Origin: Mycoemilia scoparia | Lineage: Eukaryota > Kickxellomycota > Kickxellomycetes > Kickxellales > Kickxellaceae | Assembly: GCA_027575805.1 (NCBI GenBank) | Contig: JANBPU010000126.1 | Span: 1-45,973, forward strand | Length of the DNA: 45,973 bases | Direction: 5' to 3' | Shown: in pieces, positions 37,994-45,973 of the stretch | Position numbering within the stretch: position 1 is the first letter of the stretch | Layout of the letters: the number at the start of each line of letters is the position of its first letter | The notes under the pieces: generated by a model | Seen by the model: only the letters and a program-made list of their open reading frames with translations | Databases searched by the model: none | Told to the model about the DNA's origin: nothing | Made by a program: the position numbers and the translations under genes

Positions 37994-38070
37994 AATGAAC
38001 TTTCTAATAAAAACTACTTCACTTGAATAAATTCTGCCTTAAAGTAGTTTTTATTAGAAAGTTCATTATA
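37991..38070. repeat. Perfect 29-bp inverted repeat with 22-nt loop
   Basis: Left arm 37991-38019 begins TATAATGAACTTTCTAATAA; right arm 38042-38070 is its exact reverse complement. The left arm begins inside the last bases of MITE copy 7. Any transcript would fold into a perfect stem. Confidence 0.9.
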
Positions 38071-38463
38071 TTTACATCTCATAAATCATATTTAGTAATC
38101 ATACTAATTTTATATGAATATTAGAGCACAAAGTTTATCAATTTTAAATATAAATTTCTTTATCACTTTTTGATAAATTAAAGCTAAATTAACATATATA
38201 ATAGTATTATAATAGCACTTTTATATTATTCTTTGAACTTTTTATTTTGTCCAAAGTTGTTAAAAATATTAAAAAAGATCAGAACTTTATTTTAACATGA
38301 TATAATATAAATGAAGGCAACAATATGCTGAGCTCACCAGCTCAAGAGAAAGATTATTTGTAAAAAGCTGAGCTGTTGCCTACCTTTCAAGACCTATGCA
38401 AATAAAAAACAAGGTAACTGAAGTATAGTAGCACTAAAGGAATAATTAAATAATTTTACATAT

Positions 38464-39153
38464 TTAACTAGACCCGGGTGTATCAGCTGAAGGATCATCA
38501 CCAGTATGAACCTTAATATCACTAACCTTACTGTAGTTTTTGATACCTTCACCACCTTCACCCAGTTCAATGCCTTCACAGAAAGCCTTGTCCACAGTTT
38601 CCCAGGTAGCAGCAGTAGGATTAGAAGGCTGCTGGAACAAAGCTGAGAAACTTACTCTACTGACATCAAGGCCTTGACCACCCTGGTCAACAGCCATTAC
38701 ATAAATCCAACGCTTACTTCCATTGCCACCTTTGCAGCCCTCCTGTTCGCTGCCCATACCATCAGTCTCGCTCCTTCCTTCAGCAATAGCCTTAACCTGG
38801 TTTTTCTGATAATTTTCTTTTTCGGCCTGGAACTTGGCTTCATCAATGTTGCCATCCTCCTTGAAGGGGATTGGAGGTATGGCTCCGCAATTTGCAGCAT
38901 CAGTTACAATTCTTAGACAGGACCCACAGTCGGCCTTGTTGCCCAATCCTTGAACTGCAGTAATTCGGCCAATGTCAAGTGTATTGTATGACATTCCACA
39001 CCATGGTGGGTTGTTTTCTAGCCCTGAACCCAAACCCACATAGTCATGGGGTGTAATGGAGTTTGAACCAGAGATTTCTGCTTTTGCATGACCTGGATAT
39101 ATGGTTGCGACATATATGGCTGAAATTAGACCTAAAAATGTGCTTGAAAGCAT
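38464..39153 (-). CDS. Secreted double-psi beta-barrel (barwin/RlpA-like) protein
   Basis: A 229-residue single-exon frame. The ATG at 39153 is chosen because it opens a signal peptide (MLSSTFLGLISAIYVATIY, cut after AKA); an in-frame ATG 31 codons upstream would bury it. The mature part carries the double-psi beta-barrel pattern shared by barwin, expansin domain 1 and RlpA-like proteins: WCGMSYNTLDIGRITAV, CGSCLRIV, then WIYVMAVDQGGQGLDVSRVSFSALFQ and a late Trp/Cys pair (WETVDKAFC). A hydrophilic insert of about 60 residues (KEDGNIDEAKF to GCKGGNGSK) separates the two halves. The Asp of GLDVS is at the position of the usual barrel acid. Such fungal proteins are secreted and often act on, or bind, the cell wall or host surface. 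The exact activity is unknown. Confidence 0.82.
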   Translation of the reverse strand: MLSSTFLGLISAIYVATIYPGHAKAEISGSNSITPHDYVGLGSGLENNPPWCGMSYNTLDIGRITAVQGLGNKADCGSCLRIVTDAANCGAIPPIPFKEDGNIDEAKFQAEKENYQKNQVKAIAEGRSETDGMGSEQEGCKGGNGSKRWIYVMAVDQGGQGLDVSRVSFSALFQQPSNPTAATWETVDKAFCEGIELGEGGEGIKNYSKVSDIKVHTGDDPSADTPGSS

Positions 39154-39278
39154 GTTAGTATTTTTTAATAGTTTTGCTTTAATGATTGAATAAAGATTGT
39201 GTATGTGATGATATATGAGAGATGAAAACGAACGAATGTAAAGCAACTTATTTGAAGTTTTATCAATTAAAGAGTCAA

Positions 39279-39295
39279 TATATATTTATATATAA
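39279..39295 (-). promoter_or_regulatory. TATA-like tract of the beta-barrel gene
   Basis: On the minus strand TATATATAAATATATAT lies about 125-140 bases before the chosen ATG. Confidence 0.4.
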
Positions 39296-39462
39296 GGTCT
39301 TAGATGTCAATTGTAGTGTTTAAATGGTAAAGACAAAATGATTCTAAAGTTTAGAAAAGCAATATGGTAGCACAGGAATATTTATAGGCGTTTTGGCATT
39401 ATTTCATTACACGCATATTTCATGGTTCCCACACAGTTTAGGCGCCATAGCCGCTAAATCTA

Positions 39463-39984
39463 ATGGAAACACGCCTAAACGTCTTTGTACCACTGCTATT
39501 GCTACCACTGATACTACAGCTGTTAGTGGTCTACTCCTATAAACCATCCAGAAAAAAGGTTGCAAAACAAAGCCTACGACTATCCAAAACCAAGTTGCAA
39601 ATTGGCACCAAGGATATCCATCCAAGCTATGCGAATATTTATAAAAAGAACCAGATGCTTTTGATTCTTGATTTTGTAGCGTGCTTTTTCAGAGCACCTC
39701 TTTTATCCAAAAACGCAACATTTTTTGTGTGTATATGTGTTCGCGTATACAAATCGTGGGGAAATCTAATTTATCATAGTCTTTTCATGAGGTTTCCACA
39801 TAAATGTATGCTTTATCAGAAAAAGCTCCGGATAAAGCCATTTCCTCAATATGTCCATTACTTAAACAATATTAAGATGCTTAATATTTTTCTTATCTCT
39901 GGTGCCCACTTTTATAGTTCAACTAATATTTGGGAGCAACTGTATATGAATGTAGCGATATATGACTATTTATCTATTCCTTAA
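39463..39984 (+). CDS. Doubtful open frame, 173 residues, signal-peptide-like start
   Basis: Open frame beginning METRLNVFVPLLLLPLILQL, a good signal-peptide-like stretch, followed by a basic region (KPSRKKVAKQSLRLSKTK). The second half is Phe/Tyr/Cys/Ile-rich and runs through AT-rich DNA that looks non-coding. The first 60 codons could be a real exon, a decayed gene or chance. No family is recognised. Confidence 0.25.
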   Translation: METRLNVFVPLLLLPLILQLLVVYSYKPSRKKVAKQSLRLSKTKLQIGTKDIHPSYANIYKKNQMLLILDFVACFFRAPLLSKNATFFVCICVRVYKSWGNLIYHSLFMRFPHKCMLYQKKLRIKPFPQYVHYLNNIKMLNIFLISGAHFYSSTNIWEQLYMNVAIYDYLSIP

Positions 39985-40034
39985 TTTTCATGCTTTAAGA
40001 TCAATGTGGAGACAAAGGCAGTTGTTAAATCAAA

Positions 40035-40186
40035 TGGTAGAGTCTCCTTCAAAGGCCTACCGGAATAGTTACTTTGTATATCAGCCAATCATCACTGAGA
40101 CTCCAGCTTAAAGGTATGGGTTATGGGCTGATTTTCTGGGAATGTATGAGGGCATCGCTGTCTGTTCTTTGGTAGAGAACTTGCCA
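40035..40186 (+). repeat. Dispersed repeat, family 2, copy 3
   Basis: Starts TGGTAGAGTCTCCTTCAAAG and ends TTGGTAGAGAACTTGCCA, with the core TATCAGCCAATCATCACTGA. CAAAT direct repeats overlap the ends (40031-40035, 40185-40189). Confidence 0.8.
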
Positions 40187-40340
40187 AATAGAAGAAGGCA
40201 AATAATTAATTTGGGTTTTTTAGAAGGCGAGTGACAGCAATGTATACAACTACCATCTTTCCTTTGTATTTTCTAAACTATACTTTTATACTTTTTACCT
40301 ACTTATAATTCACATTTTAAAACCACAAAAACAAAAGAAA

Positions 40341-41630
40341 ATGCGGAAACACTCGCTTTTTTATACTATGCCAACCTTGGCACTAGACTTCCTGTTGGCA
40401 GCCAGCAGCAGCAGCAGTCATCAATTTGCAAATGCCGAACCTCAATGTACCGTACACGATGCTGATAACAATAGATATTTTGATTTAAGACCGCTTATTA
40501 AAACAACTGGGTAAGAGTGTACACACGCATTTATATAAAGTTAAAATTTCCTGCCACTATTATTGTTGTTGTCAAACAGTGCCAAGACTAAAGCATATAC
40601 TACTACTACTACTACTACTACCACGAACTTTCTATGGACGTAGAGAGAACTATAAGGCTAAGGGGTTTGACTCTGGTCTTAATTTTGATATAAACGTATG
40701 TCATACATTGGTAACCGGTGACGAAGAGTTTAAGCAGTATGGAGCTTCGTGGAGTGGCGGGGGCGAATCTGGCGCTTTGGGTAGACCAAGTACCAAACCA
40801 TTTGTTCGCGGTAAGCATCAGCACAAACATGATGTTTTCATTATTAAAGCATTTCATACCAAGCCTTTATTATTAATGATGGCGATTATTGATTTATCAT
40901 AGGCGATTCGCTGCTATTGGAATACCACGAGGGCTCGCCATGCCCTGACAATCCTGGATCAAAACAATCGGCTGTCATATCATTCATTTGCGACAAGAAT
41001 GTTCAGGGGAATGGAGCTCCGGCCTATGTAGCTAATGCCGATAGGTGCTCATACTGGTTTGAATGGAGAACCCAAGTCGCTTGCCCTCAATCCCAAGCAC
41101 CTAAAGATGGCGATCCCAAACACGATAATCCCAGTGATGGGAACAATAATGACAATCCTGCTAAAGACAAAGACGGGAAGAACAACGACGGTGGATCCAA
41201 AGATTCATCGACTGGCTTCTTTGGCGTGCTGTTCATCATCACCTTTATAGTCGGAACTATTTATTTTATGGCTGGGATTCTTTATAACCGCATCTTCCAT
41301 CAATCTCGAGGGCTGGAGCAAATTCCTCATCATCGGTTCTGGGTTAGTGTATTTGGATTCATAAAGGATATGATCCTGATATTGTGGTATCCATTTGCTG
41401 AGTGGTGTTCTGGGCTACTTGAAAAGATTGGGATAAGAAGAAGAAACAGTGGGTTTAACTACAGTTCGATTGCAGACAGACAAGCTGACATTAACACTGA
41501 AGGTGGCAGTAGTGGCCAAGGAAGATATCATCAGGGAGTTTCAGTTAATGAAAGTGATTTTGATGAAGAGGATGATGATGATCAGTCCCATCCTGGCGCA
41601 TTGAGATACAATCATCATGACATGAACTAA
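40341..41630 (+). CDS. ATG27: ATG27-like type I membrane protein with MRH domain
   Basis: Predicted 354 residues from exons 40341-40510, 40644-40810 and 40903-41630. Atg27-type proteins cycle between Golgi, endosomes and the autophagosome assembly site. The N-terminal signal peptide ends near ANAEP. A mannose-6-phosphate-receptor-homology lumenal domain follows (QCTVHDADNNRYFDLRPLI, FDINVCHTLV, SPCPDNP, SAVISFICD, CSYWFEWRTQVACP), then an Asp/Asn-rich stalk. One membrane helix (FFGVLFIITFIVGTIYFMAG) precedes the cytosolic GLEQIPHHRFW motif typical of the family, and an acidic tail. The first acceptor is uncertain. The 3' site at 40579 leads to a stop; 40643 gives the natural join IKTTG-ENYKAKGF; 40586 is also in frame but adds a poly-Leu run. 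A (TAC)n repeat lies in this intron. A related MRH receptor remains possible. Confidence 0.8.
40597..40624 (+). repeat. (TAC)n microsatellite near splice acceptor
   Basis: A TAC/ACT repeat of about eight units inside the preferred first intron of the ATG27-like gene, between competing acceptor sites. Confidence 0.85.
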
Positions 41631-41913
41631 ATATTTTCATTTTCTTTATCCTAGTTGATGTTATATTATTATTCCCATTACTTCTTTTATAGATTATCTT
41701 TATTATATTTGCCTCCTCCTTTATCTTTTTAAACAAATCCAAATTGTATGTTAACATCAAAAATAGGCTAACCATGTGCTTCCAATCATATGCTATACAA
41801 TTACATCTGTACTGTTGGCGTATTCTTGTTCAAAATGATGTAGAAAGATACGAAATCGCCATACCTCTTGTTATTAACAAAATTAAGAAACATCTCTGAT
41901 AATAATAGTAGTA

Positions 41914-41944
<31 letters not shown>

Positions 41945-41946
41945 GC
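41631..41946. other. Intergenic between convergent ATG27-like and ADE8 genes
   Basis: Short AT-rich spacer containing a (TAA)n microsatellite at about 41908-41944 next to the ADE8 stop. No gene is present. Confidence 0.7.
41908..41944. repeat. (TAA)n microsatellite
   Basis: A run of TAG/TAA units becoming pure TAA, located at the 3' end of the ADE8 gene. Confidence 0.85.
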
Positions 41947-42576
41947 CTATTTAAAAGAAGGAGCAGTTCCTTCAAGTACCATCCGTGTAGCCTCGGGCAA
42001 GAGTTCATGCTCAGCCCTATGAATTCTCTCTTCCAACGCTTCCAAGCTATCATTTTCCAGAATAGGAACCTTGCGGGACGCAATGGGTTTGCCTTCATCT
42101 ACCTCAGCAATCACATAATGTACCATAATGCCAGTTTCAGTGCGTTTTCCAGCCTTGGCTTCTTCATAGGCTCTGTCAATAGCATGTGCCCCAATAATGT
42201 CGCCAGGCAATGAGGGATGCAAGTTTATCAATTTTCCTTCGAATTTTGAAACAAAGTCTGGGCCAAGAATCAGCATCCAGCCAGCCAGCACGATCAAATC
42301 GGGCTTGAGTTTTTGAATGTGATCAGCCAGATCGTGGTCAAAATCTTTGCGAGTTTTGCCAGCAGCCTTGTACTCTTTGAGTGAGTGGACGTGGGTGGGG
42401 ATTTGGGCCTTTTGGGCTCTTTCAAGTCCGTATACATTGGGTTTGCTTGATATGACCTGGACTATGTCGGCGCCTGTTATTTGGTTGTTTTTGCAACTGT
42501 CTATCAGGGCCTGGAGGTTTGATCCGTTGCCTGAAATTAGGACTATGATCTTTTTGTTGGTGCTGTTTGCTGACAT
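41947..42576 (-). CDS. ADE8: Phosphoribosylglycinamide formyltransferase (GAR transformylase)
   Basis: A 209-residue single-exon protein catalysing the third step of de novo purine synthesis: transfer of a formyl group from 10-formyl-THF to GAR. Conserved elements are the N-terminal IIVLISGNGSNLQALID phosphate-binding loop, the catalytic Asn and His in LINLHPSLPG (near residue 119), and the Asp in HYVIAEVDEGKPI (near 160). The length matches monofunctional yeast Ade8 (about 214) rather than the trifunctional animal protein. MSANSTNKKIIVLISG is a natural start. A 60-codon frame ends 26 bases upstream on the same strand and may be a leader frame. It converges on the ATG27-like gene. Confidence 0.95.
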   Translation of the reverse strand: MSANSTNKKIIVLISGNGSNLQALIDSCKNNQITGADIVQVISSKPNVYGLERAQKAQIPTHVHSLKEYKAAGKTRKDFDHDLADHIQKLKPDLIVLAGWMLILGPDFVSKFEGKLINLHPSLPGDIIGAHAIDRAYEEAKAGKRTETGIMVHYVIAEVDEGKPIASRKVPILENDSLEALEERIHRAEHELLPEATRMVLEGTAPSFK

Positions 42577-44701
42577 GGTTTCTTCCTGTGTTTTAGCGCA
42601 ATTTAAGTGTTTTTAGAAGAAGATAAGAGGAGGAGTGGAAGCGATTGGTATCCTGGATATCTGAGGTCGTCAGAACGATATGGTGATCGCATATCTTCTG
42701 TTATGGGTTGGGAGTCTGATTTATCAATGCTTTCTTTAAACTGCTTAAATACCGCCTTCTTGGGAGTGATAAAGCGCTTAATCATATTTTTTATGACTGC
42801 TTAAATGTCAGACCACCCCTTCTTATTTCTACTATTATAATGCATACTTAAATCATCATAAAGCATTAAAATAATTTGTCACTTTCATGAAATGCCCACA
42901 AAACAGCAAACTGATGTTCTTGTGATACAACAGAGTTTTTGATGCATCCTCTTTTCTCCTGCAACTTTCATATTCCAATTCTCAACACTGATGGATTCTC
43001 TCAAGCGCATAGTTCTTTCTTTCAAAGTAATGACAATTGATTTAGTAGCCATCAAAGCGACTCTTACTTCAGAAACTTAAAAGCGCCCATTATCCTTTGC
43101 CATGACAAAAAGCCATAGCCAAAGGTCGTTTTGATGGATTTAACTAAAAATGGCCCCAAAGTTTACAAAGAATTAGAATCCCCACCACACACAAACACAT
43201 CTTGCCAAGAACCCTTTGAAAGTCGACCAAATCGATTCGTGACAAGTCCTTAAAAGCATGTCCAAGACTTAAACCTCGATTGTCATTAGGCTTATCCAAC
43301 TAATCGGAATGCCATAGTCGTAAAGCAGAGTTAAAAATATCCCCCTCTAAAGGTCTGCTGCTACGACATTGCAGCTTGTAAACTTGTTTTCGGCAATTGG
43401 ATTTCAAGTTACCTTGGAGTTTATATTCTTTTTTTGGCAACGGGTTGTCAGGATCGACTCTTGTTATCGTCGATTATATGGTTACCTGTTCCTATGATGC
43501 TGGCATTGTATGAGTTGCTGCCACAACCCTAACGAGCATTTATAGCATTTTCCTGAGTACTTTGAGTTACCCCAGAATCGTAGTTCCAAGCTCTGATTAC
43601 TAATATACTTTGTGATATCCAAGTCATATATAGTATCCAATTACAGCGATTGGTTTATAGAGCACAGTTGTTATCCGTAAATACTAGTAACAGCCTTAAT
43701 TTGTATAAATTCATGTGTAAGTCATAATAAAGTGATCTTACCGAGCATCCCATAGCTCCAACACGAAATTCGGTAGTTTGTGACAAGGTTTACTCATTAC
43801 CAATCAACGATAGTTTATTCAATTGTGCGGTGCGGATATGCCATTCCATGCAAACCTGTACAATTTTTGATAGGTCGACTATAAAGCAAAGAAAATAAAA
43901 AATACTCGTAACCGGGGCCAAGACATGGCATGTTTGTAAATATGCTAATAAAGCCCTTATCTTTATATACACCTGTGTCCACAAATTATTCCTTCATCAG
44001 TATGTATCAGCAAGAACGAACAGGTATTTGAATTCTTTGCAAACGAAGAGCCATTCGTCGTTATCACTAAATGTGGCAACCTAAAACCTTGTGATACGGG
44101 GGACAACAATGAGACTTTCATTGCCTTGCTCTGGCATGAAATTTGTGACAAAAGAGATTGTGATTCATGCATGCCACCAGTTTTAAAATTGCCAACACTC
44201 GTCTTCCTCCACACCTTTTAGTGGAAATACCTTGTACATGCATGATTCTATTTTAAGGCTATCTTTGACAAAGACCAGTCACCAGGGTCACCTTTTTTGT
44301 GGCCAAGTACATACTCATCCGGGGGTCGTGCATCATATGTCTTTATCACAATACTCTACGCTCAAGGAGAGAGAGAAAAAGAGGAAAATCCGCCTTGGAC
44401 ATTTTTTCTAGACACAGCATCACCGCCAGGCTCAGCTACTTGACAATGGCGTGACAAATAATGGAAATGCAGTATAATAACTTGAGTTTGATATAAAAAT
44501 CAGCAATTCCGTTCACGGGTTTTTATTTTATTCAATATACTTTTTCAAGCATTCGTTTACTTTTCTTAAGAATCAACCTTATTAGCCGTACTTCGGAGTA
44601 CACAGGCTCTCTCTCTCTCCCTCGTAGTCAGCACCCCGTACTATAGGCTTTCAAGTCGCTTCGGTATTTGTCCATAAACATATAACACAGCCTAATACAA
44701 A
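42577..44701. other. Intergenic between ADE8 and the small acidic secreted protein gene
   Basis: About 2.1 kb. The first 210 bases contain the possible upstream frame of ADE8. The rest shows only short frames without motifs. A TATA-like GATATAAAAA lies near 44491 and a CT run near 44607-44620, upstream of the next gene. I saw no tRNA or rRNA signature. Confidence 0.55.
42603..42785 (-). CDS. Possible upstream frame of ADE8 (60 codons)
   Basis: Minus-strand frame MIKRFITPKKAVFKQFKESI to SSSKNT, ending 26 bases before the ADE8 ATG. Composition is hydrophilic and basic, not obviously random. It could be a regulatory upstream ORF, a small separate protein or chance. Confidence 0.3.
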   Translation of the reverse strand: MIKRFITPKKAVFKQFKESIDKSDSQPITEDMRSPYRSDDLRYPGYQSLPLLLLSSSKNT

Positions 44702-45028
44702 ATGCGTTTAATCACTCGGGCAACTCTTCTTAGCCAAGTACTCCTTGGTACCCTTGTTTTGGCCGCTCCATTCTTTGGTGTCAATGAAGATGCTGCTGAT
44801 ATTCAAAACCTGTCGGTTGACACTAACGACCACATCTCCTTCAATTACGGTTGGTTCCAAGGCAACAATGATGACGATGGTAACGATGTTTTCGATAATG
44901 ACTGGTTCTTACCAGATGAAGAAGTACCACCACCACCACCTAAGTCTAGCTCTCTACGGCTCCCACTGTTACCAAACAAGGGTGCTCAGCTTGGTGTTGG
45001 CAGAAAGTTTGCCCGTCTTGGCCAGTAA
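44702..45028 (+). CDS. Small acidic secreted protein
   Basis: A 108-residue frame. Residues 1-21 are a signal peptide (MRLITRATLLSQVLLGTLVLA, ending AAP). The mature chain is strongly acidic, with Asp/Asn clusters (NNDDDGNDVFDNDW) and aromatic FNYGWFQG and DWFLPDEE blocks. A five-Pro run and a basic C-terminal part (LPLLPNKGAQLGVG then RKFARLGQ) follow. It has no cysteine. Upstream lie a TATA-like box (about 44491) and a CT-rich tract (about 44607-44620). No family is recognised. It could be a structural or calcium-binding secreted protein, or a precursor of a C-terminal peptide. Confidence 0.65.
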   Translation: MRLITRATLLSQVLLGTLVLAAPFFGVNEDAADIQNLSVDTNDHISFNYGWFQGNNDDDGNDVFDNDWFLPDEEVPPPPPKSSSLRLPLLPNKGAQLGVGRKFARLGQ

Positions 45029-45461
45029 TACGTTTAAACTCTTCCACTACTACTACTACTACTGTATTAATAACTTTCTCGTCGTTCTCGTCCTACCTTG
45101 TCTTTCTTTAAAACCCACACAAATTATTTTTGTTTAAATCATTGTTTTCATAATATGTCTCACCCACCCTCTCTCACCACTAGTCAGGAAATTATAAACC
45201 ACATTTTATATTAATTATTTTAACGTCAAGCAATCTCTGAATAATTAGTATTGATATAAATGTAGTCTTGACTATGCGTTTTAATTTTTATTTTGTTTGC
45301 GTTAATCAAAAATGTTTATAGCCAAATATCACAGGTTTAGTAGATTTTATTGCTGTAATATTTTCTACTGTTGCTATTGGCATTAAAAAATAAGATTGAA
45401 TTTTGGTTGCAGTTGTAGCAATAGTAGTGCCTTTTCTCTCCCACTCCTAAAGTTGGTCAGA

Positions 45462-45513
45462 GTTCACAAGGCCATAGGCAAAATGGGTCCCCAGGAGTAG
45501 TGGTTGCATATGA
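45462..45513 (+). repeat. Short dispersed repeat, family 4, copy 2
   Basis: CATAGGCAAAATGGGTCCCC, then AGGAGTAGTGG and TTGCATATGAA; matches 1468-1512 apart from a small insertion. Confidence 0.55.
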
Positions 45514-45951
45514 ATTGGCCTGTGATTGGCCCAAAATCCGAGGATTCATTTCTGCCTACTAACATAGATTCCGATCACTTGCAAGCATTCGCCAGCTATA
45601 ACATTAGAATATTTCAGTGAATATTGGAATACAAAGGGCTTGATGAGCTAGAAATAGGAGGCAGAGCTTTGGTGGATTTTAAACAAAATCTATGATTCTT
45701 TATGAAAAAGAGAATGAATTCATGAGGAAATATTGTGATGACCACAAATGAAAACTATATAGCCAATCACACTGTTGCAATAAAGCATTGGTTTAAACAC
45801 TCAAGTATATCTGGGCAAACAAGAAATAAAAAATTACAAATAGCTCATAAACCAGCCGATACAGAGTAAAAATTCTCCCCAATTGCAACTTCAATTCCCC
45901 CAACTCCCTATACACACATTTGCTCTTACTCACCAACACTTTCTTCTACAG

Positions 45952-45973
45952 CACACACACACACACACACACA
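45952..45973 (+). repeat. (AC)n microsatellite at window end
   Basis: Pure AC dinucleotide run continuing to the last base of the window; its full length is not visible. Confidence 0.9.

Larger units (their letters stand above)
37582..38463. other. Intergenic with MITE-like element and hairpin
   Basis: Spacer between the promoter side of the orphan gene and the 3' end of the beta-barrel gene. It contains a full-length family-1 element (37874-37993) directly joined to a 29-bp perfect inverted repeat (37991-38070). The rest is AT-rich with no gene. Confidence 0.65.
39154..40340. other. Intergenic between divergent beta-barrel and ATG27-like genes
   Basis: Contains a TATA-like tract for the minus-strand gene, an open frame of doubtful status (39463-39984) and family-2 repeat copy 3 (40035-40186). 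Confidence 0.55.
45029..45973. other. 3' flank and window end
   Basis: AT-rich. It contains the second copy of the short family-4 repeat (45462-45513) and an (AC)n run reaching the window end (45952-45973). This may be the promoter side of the next gene. Confidence 0.6.

Noticed and set aside
40579..40902. Separate small protein starting at a GTG with poly-Leu
   Set aside because: Its second half is exon 2 of the ATG27-like gene, and its start lies in the intronic (TAC)n repeat.

Overview
The window looks like nuclear DNA of a fungus. Genes are monocistronic and spaced, with spliceosomal introns of about 70-180 nt (mostly GTAAGT/TAG). Exons are of moderate GC and the spacers are AT-rich. The recognisable proteins fit a fungus: a separate ADE8-type GAR transformylase, a DIL-tailed class V myosin, an Rsc1/2-type bromo-BAH protein, an ATG27-like protein, secreted GH47 mannosidases and a secreted double-psi beta-barrel protein. 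Long Q/N/T/A tracts and many introns argue against a compact budding-yeast genome. I cannot place the organism more precisely.

Layout. 0.4-2.9 kb: SRP19/SEC65 (+) converging on EB1/BIM1 (-). 5.6-7.3 kb: a secreted GH47 alpha-1,2-mannosidase with two introns. 8.6-12.2 kb: a 1216-residue low-complexity protein with two homeodomain-like segments. 13.5 kb: a very small secreted peptide. 16.1-21.8 kb: myosin V. 22.3-23.6 kb (-): a secreted His/Asn/Gln-rich protein. 26.1-30.8 kb: a bromodomain-ankyrin-bromodomain-BAH chromatin-remodeller subunit. 32.9-35.7 kb: a second GH47 paralogue with nine introns, including a 9-nt microexon. 36.9-37.6 kb (-): an orphan 202-residue protein. 38.5-39.2 kb (-): a secreted double-psi beta-barrel protein. 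40.3-41.6 kb: an ATG27-like membrane protein. 41.9-42.6 kb (-): ADE8. 44.7-45.0 kb: a small acidic secreted protein.

The genes do not form an obvious cluster. About half encode proteins entering the secretory route (two mannosidases, two small secreted proteins, the His/Asn-rich protein, the beta-barrel protein, the ATG27-like protein), mixed with housekeeping genes. The spacers hold at least four dispersed repeat families. One is a roughly 105-120 bp MITE-like element with about 30-bp terminal inverted repeats and probable TA target duplications, in seven copies. A second is about 150-170 bp, in three copies. A third is a 130-bp direct repeat flanking the second mannosidase gene. The fourth is a short 40-45 bp repeat near both window ends. 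The most unusual gene-level signals are the microexon, the stopless 3n intron in the first mannosidase gene, the strong intron discordance between the two paralogues, and the homeodomain-like protein with three repeated R-x-x-S-[LM]-N motifs.
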